Shown here piece by piece: positions 30,343 to 37,272 of a DNA stretch of 64,000 nucleotides. Where the stretch lies: positions 186,001 to 250,000 of the forward strand of contig JADJFC010000004.1 of the NCBI GenBank assembly GCA_016708785.1. The letters are read 5' to 3'. The notes below the pieces were generated by a model, which ran no database searches, was not told the DNA's origin, and saw nothing but the letters and a program-made list of their open reading frames with translations. Made by a program: the position numbers and the translations under genes. Position 1 is the stretch's first letter. Each line of letters opens with the position of its first letter. The stretch is from Bacteroidota bacterium (GTDB lineage: Bacteria; Bacteroidota; Bacteroidia; AKYH767-A; 2013-40CM-41-45).

Positions 30343-30380
30343 AAAAAAGTGCAGTCCTTGCGGTCTGCACTTTTTTTTTG
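30343..30380. terminator. Strong rho-independent terminator
   Basis: AAAAAAGTGCAG pairs with CTGCACTTTTTTT around a short loop and ends in a run of nine T. It serves the small membrane protein gene, and its A-run also makes it usable for the convergent glucosaminidase gene. Confidence 0.8.
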
Positions 30381-30400
30381 CGTTGGTCTGTAAGGGTGTG

Positions 30401-31047
30401 TTATTTTGAAAGTTGTTTGATCTTGGCAATGTACAATGGATCCTCAGCATAATTTTCACCTAAAATGATAAGTATCTTTCTGTCAATTTGAAAGACTGAT
30501 CCTGCCAGTACTTGTAATCTTTAACACAATCTTGCCAGTTCGCATACACAGCATAATGATTTTGTGTACGGTACTTTTTTAATTCTTCCTGAGTTCCTTT
30601 GATGACAAGGTTTGATTCAGGTAGAAAGATTCCAATTGCAGACGTTTTTCGTTTAAAAGGAAAACGCATTCCCAATAAATTGTTTGCACGTTTAGCCAGA
30701 TATGAGTTCAAGTGACCTGACTCAATCATAATTTGTGCAAATACTTGTTCCTGGCAAATAATGTGATTGGAATCCAGTTCACGGCGGAGATTTTCTTCAC
30801 TTAATGGTAAAATATCTTTTACAGATGTTTTTGTTAGACTTGATGCAGTCACCTTACCATTATAGGAGAAGTCGTTGAACGAGACCAGGAAGAATATGAA
30901 GAAGGATAATGCGAACACAGTATTAACTAATTTTGATGATGCCTTTGACACAGTCGGCAACATGAAATTCTCGCATTCTTCATTCATGCATAGTACGTAC
31001 TCTTTTTGTACGTGAATTTTTTTCGAATGACAACAGCTTGTTTTCAT
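30401..31047 (-). CDS. Membrane-anchored glucosaminidase-domain peptidoglycan hydrolase (frame broken at C-terminus)
   Basis: The N-terminus carries a small Cys/His cluster (CCHSKKIHVQKEYVLCMNEEC) that may bind metal, then one membrane span (LVNTVFALSFFIFFLVSF, about 40-57). The C-terminal half is a glucosaminidase domain of the FlgJ/endo-beta-N-acetylglucosaminidase type: CQEQVFAQIMIESGHLNSYL with the catalytic Glu in IESG, NNLLGMRFP and YAVYANWQDCVKDYKYWQDQ. The raw frame stops at 30460. Adding one T to the run complementary to A4 at 30462-30465 extends it as LGENYAEDPLYIAKIKQLSK to a stop at 30401, 215 residues, the usual domain end. It is a single leftward gene. Confidence 0.82.
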
Positions 31048-31427
31048 TTTTTTTAGTTTTTGAATTAAGCGCGTTTGGTTTGCTCATAGCTGTGTATCTT
31101 GAACAGGACAAAAGTAGCCCCAACATCGGGCCTTTGCGAACTCTAATTGGCTAAATGGTGGACCCGGTTTGGTAGATGGCCGGATAAGTAGGGTAAAAAT
31201 GTAATGTGTTGAAAATGAGCTAAAAACTGCTTTTATGGTTAGAAAACGGCAAAAATGCTTCAAAAACGAAGAATTTTACTTTTTTAAAGTATGAATTGAC
31301 ATATGTCCAAATCGAAACAATGTTTGAATGTGATGCTACGGTTTGTGAATTATTTTCTTGCTTGGAGTTAAAATGTAGTGAGAGCGTAGCTAAACTTAAA
31401 AACCTAATTTGACTAAATTCTCAACAT
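31048..31427. other. Non-coding stretch left of the island
   Basis: About 380 bases without a credible gene. A TACTTTTG box on the minus strand (31109-31116) could be the -7 element of the glucosaminidase gene, with a leader of about 55 bases. I see no tRNA, riboswitch or strong hairpin in the rest. Confidence 0.4.
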
Positions 31428-31566
31428 CATGCAGGCCCACAGGTGTGATGGGCTACTTAACATAGTGTCCAATTATAGGACGACGTTCGGAAATTCGATT
31501 CTTTCGCATTTTACCCTTATTTCGCAGCCCCTTTTGTCCTATAATGTATTGCGTTATGTTAAGATA
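31428..31566. repeat. Hairpin repeat, copy A (attC-like)
   Basis: This copy shares its ends with copy B at 32855-32980: ATGCAG, then AGGTGTGATGGGCTA, a TTAAC box, AATTAT, and on the other side TTGTCCTATAAT and TTATGTTAAG. Internally it is an interrupted inverted repeat. CTTAACATA pairs with TATGTTAAG and ATTATAGGAC pairs with GTCCTATAAT, with an unpaired gap between the two stems and about 50 variable bases in the loop. The ends ACTTAAC (31455-31461) and GTTAAGA (31558-31564) resemble the RYYYAAC/GTTRRRY boxes of integron attC sites, although the last base of the second box does not fit. A miniature transposon end is the main alternative. Confidence 0.6.
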
Positions 31567-31581
31567 GCTGAGTGAATGACA

Positions 31582-31730
31582 TTGCCCCATAAGGGCAAAC
31601 TGAGCGAATAGAATTTGTATATTTACAGCAAAGCCCCATAGCGGAAACTATGAGGCTAGATTGCAATTGCTACTTGCGGCTTTAATGCAAGGTGAACAAA
31701 AAGTAGGCGATTTTTAAGACGTACTACTTT
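31582..31730. other. Structured non-coding segment
   Basis: Several short hairpins occur in a row: TTGCCC/GGGCAA (31582-31598), AGCCcCATA/TATGaGGCT (31632-31657) and AAAGTAG/CTACTTT (31700-31730). The first two share a GCCCCATA core. The stretch lies just before the promoter of a tiny peptide gene. It may be an RNA or the remains of a mobile element; no known RNA family is recognised. Confidence 0.35.
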
Positions 31731-31738
31731 CGTTTTAA

Positions 31739-31766
31739 TTGGTTGCTAATTTTCGGTGTAGCTTTG
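31739..31766 (+). promoter_or_regulatory. Bacteroidota-type promoter of the small peptide gene
   Basis: TAGCTTTG (31759-31766) is an exact TAnnTTTG -7 box with TTG (31739-31741) 17 bases upstream. The peptide ATG lies 40 bases beyond the box. Confidence 0.55.
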
Positions 31767-31805
31767 AACATCCCGAATCTTCAATTACTTCTAAAACTCA
31801 CCATC

Positions 31806-31889
31806 ATGAGAAAGAAGGAAAATTTTGATTGGAGGACATTAATACCGTCTTTAATCAATCTTATTGCTGCACTTATCACTAAGTTGTAG
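31806..31889 (+). CDS. Tiny hydrophobic peptide, 27 residues (smalltalk-like)
   Basis: An ATG-to-TAG frame encodes a basic N-terminus (MRKKENFDWRTLI) followed by a hydrophobic helix (PSLINLIAALITKL). It sits between an exact TAnnTTTG promoter box and a good intrinsic terminator, so the transcript would carry little else. Its W-R-x-L-I start and short membrane helix resemble the small 'smalltalk' proteins annotated in Bacteroidota. Small membrane toxins have a similar layout. Function is unknown. Confidence 0.5.
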   Translation: MRKKENFDWRTLIPSLINLIAALITKL

Positions 31890-31894
31890 TATTG

Positions 31895-31924
31895 AACGGG
31901 CATCGAAAGGTGTCCGTTTTTATT
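31895..31924 (+). terminator. Terminator of the small peptide gene
   Basis: AACGGGCA pairs with TGTCCGTT (one G-T pair) around TCGAAAGG and is followed by a T-rich tail. It begins 6 bases after the peptide stop. Confidence 0.7.
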
Positions 31925-31992
31925 TTAAGCATTGCTAGTAAGCAAACAGGCGTGTAGTTTTTTCGTGCAGTTTGCAAATTATTTTCCTTCGT

Positions 31993-32091
31993 GTTTTCGG
32001 GCTGTTGCTTTTCATTAAAGACACAAATTGCGGAATGAGTTTTTCACGAATGAGCAAAGTGGATTTACTTGAAAAGCAACAGCCCGAAAAC
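31993..32091. repeat. Perfect 21-bp inverted repeat with 57-base loop
   Basis: The arms 31993-32013 and 32071-32091 are exact reverse complements; the core is TTTTCGGGCTGTTGCTTTTC preceded by G. It lies between the two copies of the hairpin repeat. There is no coding sequence between the arms and no T-tail to make it a terminator. Confidence 0.85.
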
Positions 32092-32253
32092 TTTCCCCTC
32101 GTTAAAAGCGTTTAGACTTGCTTTTCGCAAGGATAAAGGAGCTTTTATAAGTGGGGCGAAGGAAAATAATAGTTGCGCTAAGGCTCGTGAAGGGGATGGG
32201 CGAGGGATAGCACCTAAAACATTTGTTGGCAGAAAGGTAGTCAGCGGATTTAC

Positions 32254-32805
32254 CTAACGTCCTTTCGAGGTTGTATCACTCTTTGCCAGAGAGTCTACTT
32301 TTATCTGCAACTGTTCTGTCTTTTCAATATTCGTCTTATACCTTAAATCCAAGTCCTGTAGGACTTGTTTTGTTGAGTCTGTGGTTTGTTTTAACTGTTG
32401 TTGGCATTGTATATTGGTTCTTGAGGTACATATGTTCCAAATGATGGTTACCAAAAGAATAAGGAACGTAAACGGCTTTGAGAATATGTCAAATAAAAGA
32501 AATGGTCTTTGAATCTTTTCTCTTTTCAAACATCTCAACCAACCTTTTTTACTTTGAATCTTTTTACCAAGAGTGGAAATTTTATAAAGCCTATCAGGTT
32601 TTATTTCTGTGTCAGTAAATAAACCGTTCATTAACATTAAATCTTCAATGTGCTTGTATTCTAATTCGGTCACCTTTACGGTTAACCCAATCATATCATC
32701 AATAACATCTTGTAGGTTATGAGAATGATTTTTACCATCGTAATATTGACCTAAAACTTTATCAATTATTTCGTCATCTGAAAAACGTTCGCGCTTTATT
32801 TCCAT
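32254..32805 (-). CDS. Orphan single-span membrane protein with predicted winged-helix-like N-terminus and C-terminal coiled coil
   Basis: This 183-residue protein has no family I recognise. Residues 1-95 are helical and charged and end in LYKISTLGKKIQSKKGWLRC, which resembles the wing region of small winged-helix proteins. One membrane span follows (PFTFLILLVTIIWNICTS, about 110-127). The rest (QQQLKQTTDSTKQVLQDLDL and onward) is predicted coiled coil. The arrangement suggests a cytoplasmic sensing or binding part tethered to the membrane. It is the only sizeable gene inside the repeat-bounded island; 49 bases separate its start from copy B of the repeat. Confidence 0.65.
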   Translation of the reverse strand: MEIKRERFSDDEIIDKVLGQYYDGKNHSHNLQDVIDDMIGLTVKVTELEYKHIEDLMLMNGLFTDTEIKPDRLYKISTLGKKIQSKKGWLRCLKREKIQRPFLLFDIFSKPFTFLILLVTIIWNICTSRTNIQCQQQLKQTTDSTKQVLQDLDLRYKTNIEKTEQLQIKVDSLAKSDTTSKGR

Positions 32806-32854
32806 TCATCAAACCTAAGCGAAATCCCAACATCTTCAAACAAAGCTTTTCAAA

Positions 32855-32980
32855 CTATGCAGCCATGTAGGTGTGATGGGCTATTTAACGATAATGTCTA
32901 ATTATGGGGGCATGAAAGCCGCTTTAATAGAAATAAAAAGAGTCTTTCTTGTCCTATAATTAATATTATGTTAAGTGAGA
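32855..32980. repeat. Hairpin repeat, copy B (attC-like)
   Basis: This is a second copy, in the same orientation as 31428-31566, with conserved ends and a different middle. ATTTAAC (32883-32889) and GTTAAGT (32970-32976) both fit the RYYYAAC/GTTRRRY integron box consensus, 94 bases apart. The inner arms AATTATGG and CCTATAATT are also complementary apart from one bulged base. No integrase gene is in the window, so an integron assignment is unproven. Confidence 0.6.
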
Positions 32981-33023
32981 ATTATGGAGAGTTCCACCCA
33001 TTGGGTTTCATTAATTAGAGACA

Positions 33024-33049
33024 AAAGCCCGGGAATAACCCCGGGCTTT
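33024..33049 (-). terminator. Terminator after the TPR gene
   Basis: AAAGCCCGGG and CCCGGGCTTT form a 10-bp perfect GC-rich stem with a 6-base loop, about 20 bases beyond the restored TPR stop. The T-run is short (four T). Confidence 0.7.
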
Positions 33050-33069
33050 GAAATATGATATCGTATAGG

Positions 33070-34280
33070 TTACTCTAGCGCTTTTAGCTGTTCAGTGACC
33101 TTTGTGTATTTTTCCGTTTCCCTGTTCTGATATATAACTGCTTCAAAGATGTCAGCGTGCCTTTGTAAGTATCCTTATCTTCTGCTGATTTGTTAGGATT
33201 GGTCTCCAGTGACTTTTCCAGGTATGGCTGCGCCTCCTTGAACTTTGCTTCGTATTTTACTTTTGCTTTGTCGAATTCTGTATTTGACTTTAGTAAGTTC
33301 GCCGCATTGATCATCTCTACTGCCTGATTGAAGTATAATGCTCCCAAATTGTAATTCAAGATGTAATTGTTTGGATCGATCTTGATACCGTTTTTATATG
33401 CAGACTCTGAACGCGAAATATAGTCGTTGTATTGTTCAGGTTTCAAAGCTTCTTTCGCTGCCTTGTCACGTGGATTCGCCAGATTGTCAAATGTTGCACC
33501 TAATGCCAGGTATAAACTTGGATTGTTAGGATCCTTTGCTATGGCTGCATCTAACGCTGCAGTTGCTTCCTTTTGTCTGCCCGACGATAAAAGTATATTG
33601 ATCTCATTCAACATCAAACTTAAACTATCAGGGAACACAGTGCGGCCATCACGGATTGTTTTTAATGCATTCGCGGTATCTTTTTCATTCAAATAGATCT
33701 CGGATAACGACAGATAAATTTTATCGTCGTTGAACTTGTATGAAATCAATTGATTGTAATACTGTTTTGCCTTCACCATGTCGCCTGCATGTTCTGCTGA
33801 ATAAGCTGAGTTCAAAATAACCGATGTATCACCCGGCGACATGATCAGTACTCTTTCGAATTCTTCTAATGCTACTTTAAAATCTTTGGCTTCATAAGCT
33901 TTGACACCTTTCTTGAAAACGTCGTTTACTACTAATGGAATTCGAACAGTTGTGATCTCATCTGCCCAATCGTTTTTAGGATCGATCTTATTTGCTTTTG
34001 TAAATGATTCGTAAGCGATCCAAAGGCAATTATCACATAGACTTTTATACTTCTCACTGTTATAAAGCGCAGCATAAATGAGTCCCTTGTAGTACCAGGT
34101 CTTTGCCATTGCTGAACTAGTTTCATTTAAACTAGCTTCATCAATAGCCTCCTTTGCCTTGTCATATTGATTATATGGATCCTTATAATAGTTCCATGCT
34201 GTTTGAACTTTTGCTTTCTGTGAATACACTAAAGATGCAGATAAACAAGTAGTTATGAGTAGTAAACTAATTCTTTTCAT
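33070..34280 (-). CDS. Secreted TPR-repeat protein (frame broken at C-terminus)
   Basis: A signal peptide (MKRISLLLITTCLSASLVYS) is followed by helical tetratricopeptide repeats through the whole protein, for example AYEAKDFKVALEEFERVLIM, SAYSAEHAGDMVKAKQYYNQ and YLALGATFDNLANPRDKAAK. Such proteins scaffold other proteins; no partner can be named. The raw frame ends at 33084. Adding one base to the run complementary to T3 at 33117-33119 restores KTEKYTKVTEQLKALE and a stop at 33070, 403 residues. It starts 35 bases after the gyrA stop and is probably in the gyrA transcript. Confidence 0.85.
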
Positions 34281-34315
34281 ATGTCCTTTTTGCTAAATAT
34301 TATGTTAAGTTGAGG

Positions 34316-36884
34316 TTAGTTTTGTTCTGGATTTTCTGGTTCTGAATCTGGTGAAGGTTCTGAATCGCTTGCTGTTGGATCTTCTGTTTCAGAAGATGGG
34401 ATTGCTCCATTGGCCAAAGCCATTGCCGCTTTCTTTTCCTCTTCGTCCACTTCCACTTTTGCTACCGATGCAATTTCATCATCATCATCTAATCGGATCA
34501 ATCTAACACCCTGAGTAGCTCTTCCCATAATTCGAAGTTCGCCAATACTCATTCTGATTGTTACTCCCGATTTATTAATGATCATCAGATCATCGCTATC
34601 ATCTACAACCTTAATTGCAATCAGGTTACCGGTTTTCTCAGTAACGTTAATGGTCTTAACCCCTTTTCCTCCCCTGTTTGTTATTCTGTACTCTTCTACC
34701 TCAGAACGTTTGCCATATCCTTTTTCTGAAACAACCATTAATGATTCTTTTTCAGGATCGGTTACACAAACCATTCCAATTACAACATCATCAGCACCGT
34801 CAAGTGTAACTCCTTTTACTCCGATTGAATTTCTTCCCATCGGTCGGACAGTTTGTTCATTGAATCGAACGAGCTTTCCTTTCTTTGTTGCAAGCATGAT
34901 CTCATTCTTGCCATTGGTTAGTCGTGCTTCCAGTAAACAATCATCATCTTCAATTGTAATGGCATTGATACCATTCAAACGTGGACGGGAATATGCTTCA
35001 AGAGATGTTTTCTTGATCGTTCCGTTCTTCGTACACATCACTATGAAGTTGTTGTTGATATATTCCTCGTTCTCCAGGTCCTTAATGTTGATGAAGGCTT
35101 TCACTTTATCATCAGGACTTAAACTAATAAGATTCTGGATCGCTCTTCCTTTTGATGTTTTATTTCCTTCAGGAATTCCATATACTTTCAGCCAATAACA
35201 TCTACCCTTTTCTGTGAAGAAGAGCATATAATTATGGTTGGTTGCAACGTAAATGTGTTCAACGAAATCTTCATCGCGTGTCGAACTGCCTTTTGCACCT
35301 CGGCCTCCGCGACCTTGCGTTCTGTATTCAGATAATGGCGTCCGTTTGATATAACCTAAATGAGAAATCGTGATCACCACTTCTTCATCTGCAATCATGT
35401 CCTCCATAGAAATGTCATCGCTTGAATAAACGATTTCAGTTCGGCGGGCATCACCGTATTTATCTTTTATTTCTGTCAATTCGTCCTTGATGATTTCCAT
35501 TCGCAGGTCTTCGCTTGCCAGTACGCTTCTATAATAGTCGATCAATTTCATCAACTCATTATACTCATCACGGATTTTGTCTCTTTCAAGTCCGGTCAAA
35601 CGCTGTAAACGCATTTCCAGAATGGCCTTTGCCTGAATTTCAGATAGACCAAAATTGGTCATCAATCCTTCTTGTGCTATCGGTGGTGTTTGTGAGGCAC
35701 GAATCAACTTGATAACCTCATCAAGATGATCTAATGCGATCAATAACCCTTCTAATATGTGTGCTCTTTTTTCCGCTTCTGCCAATTCATATTTCGTACG
35801 ACGAATCACCACTTCGTGGCGGTGATTTACAAAGTGTACGATCATGTCTTTCAGGTTAAGCAACATTGGCCGGCCATTGACCAAAGCAACATTGTTTACA
35901 CTGAAAGAGGACTGTAATGCAGTATATTTATAAAGATTATTTAGAACAACATTTGAAACAGCATCTCTGCGTAATTCATAAACAACTCTTATTCCATCGC
36001 GATTCGATTCATCACGGATATCAGTGATACCATCAATTTTCTTTTCGTTGATCAGATCCGCTGTACGCTTGATCATTTCAGCTTTATTCACTTGATAAGG
36101 CACCTCGGTGACGATAATTCTGTCTTTTCCACTTGCTGTTGTCTCAATCGTAGCACGAGCTCTTAAAACGATTTTACCTCGACCGGTCATCAGGGCTTCT
36201 TTCACTCCAGTATAACCATAGATAATTCCATATGTAGGAAAATCCGGTGCCTTGACGAACTTTATCAGTTCTTCGATTGCAATTTCTCTGTTATTGATAT
36301 AAGCAATAGTGCCATCGATAACCTCTGTCAGATTGTGTGGTGGCTTGTTTGTCGCCATACCAACCGCAATTCCTGATGCTCCATTGATCAGAAGGTTTGG
36401 AACTTTTGCGGGTAATACACTTGGTTCTTCAAGACTATCGTCAAAGTTAAGTGAAGTCAACGGTGTCTTTGTCAATATCTGCCAATAACTCTTCTGCAAT
36501 TTTTTTAAGTCGGGCTTCAGTGTATCGCATCGCGGCAGGACTGTCTCCATCCATGGAACCATAATTACCTTGTCCATCCACCAACGGATATCTCAAACTC
36601 CAATCCTGTGCCATACGGACCATGGCATCATATACAGATCCATCTCCATGTGGGTGATATTTACCTAATACTTCACCCACAATACGTGCTGATTTTTTGT
36701 GAGGCTTATTACTAGCAACACCCAAATCAAGCATCCCATACAGAACTCTTCTATGAACCGGTTTTAATCCATCGCGCACATCAGGTAATGCACGGGAAAC
36801 AATCACTGACATCGAATAATCGATGTAAGCAGTTTTCATTTCTTCTTCAATGTTAATCGGAATTATTTTCTCTCCTTCTGCCAT
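34316..36884 (-). CDS. gyrA: DNA gyrase subunit A (frame broken)
   Basis: GyrA cuts and rejoins DNA during ATP-driven negative supercoiling. The N-terminal part (36447-36884) has KPVHRRVLYGMLDLG and the catalytic Tyr121 in AAMRYTEARL. The rest (34316-36577) has the tower and coiled-coil domains and the C-terminal beta-pinwheel with a GyrA-box-like TQGRGGRGAKG, ending in an acidic tail. The frame breaks near 36447-36455 (DTVDFT, then stop). The family sequence continues LNFDDSLEEPSVLP, needing two more bases or one fewer, for 855-856 residues. Since gyrA is essential, assembly error is the likely cause. The residue matching E. coli Ser83 is Gly (HPHGDGSVYD). Confidence 0.96.
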
Positions 36885-37272
36885 ATTTATTTTTTAATAA
36901 ATCTATTTGTTTTTCTACTTCGTAAGTACATTAAATATATTAACTGTGATAAAATTCACACTCAATCCCAACGTTATTTCATTTAGGATGGATGATCCAT
37001 AAAATCAAAATTGTCAGATGAAACGGTAAACTATTTTGTCCTTTCACCCGTCATATTTAAAGTGGCCCGAATTTACAAAAAATCCCTGAAAAAGATGGTA
37101 TTCTAACAAACAGATTTTTGTTGAAAAGTATGTCTGACCATATGACAGTTTACCGTCATTTGCACGTTAATTGCAGGACGAACAAAGTATTCGCTAAATT
37201 TGTTCATATCTTACAAATCCCTTAGCGAACCTTAAAATCAACTAAGTCGTAACACCCACAAATTCTCATTAT
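36885..37272. promoter_or_regulatory. Divergent gyrA-clpC promoter region with inverted shared sites
   Basis: These 388 bases separate gyrA and clpC. ACGGTAAACT occurs at 37023-37032 and its reverse complement AGTTTACCGT at 37147-37156, the second inside a TGAC/GTCA dyad. A TATATTTA box on the minus strand near 36930 may be the gyrA -7 element. No small gene was seen. Confidence 0.45.
37171..37202 (+). promoter_or_regulatory. clpC promoter
   Basis: TTG at 37171-37173 and an exact TAnnTTTG box, TAAATTTG at 37195-37202, are 21 bases apart. The clpC ATG follows after 70 bases. Confidence 0.55.

Noticed and set aside
32069..32257. 62-codon plus-strand frame in the island
   Set aside because: It starts inside the arm of the perfect inverted repeat and has no promoter, family match or convincing composition. 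Kept as non-coding, though a real small gene cannot be fully excluded.
32251..32257. A third attC-type box (ACCTAAC)
   Set aside because: No matching GTTRRRY partner or second stem was found within the next 200 bases, and it falls at the end of the orphan membrane protein gene.
34578..35198. 206-codon plus-strand frame opposite gyrA
   Set aside because: It lies wholly antisense to the conserved gyrA C-terminal domain and has Ser/Leu/Phe-rich composition typical of shadow frames.
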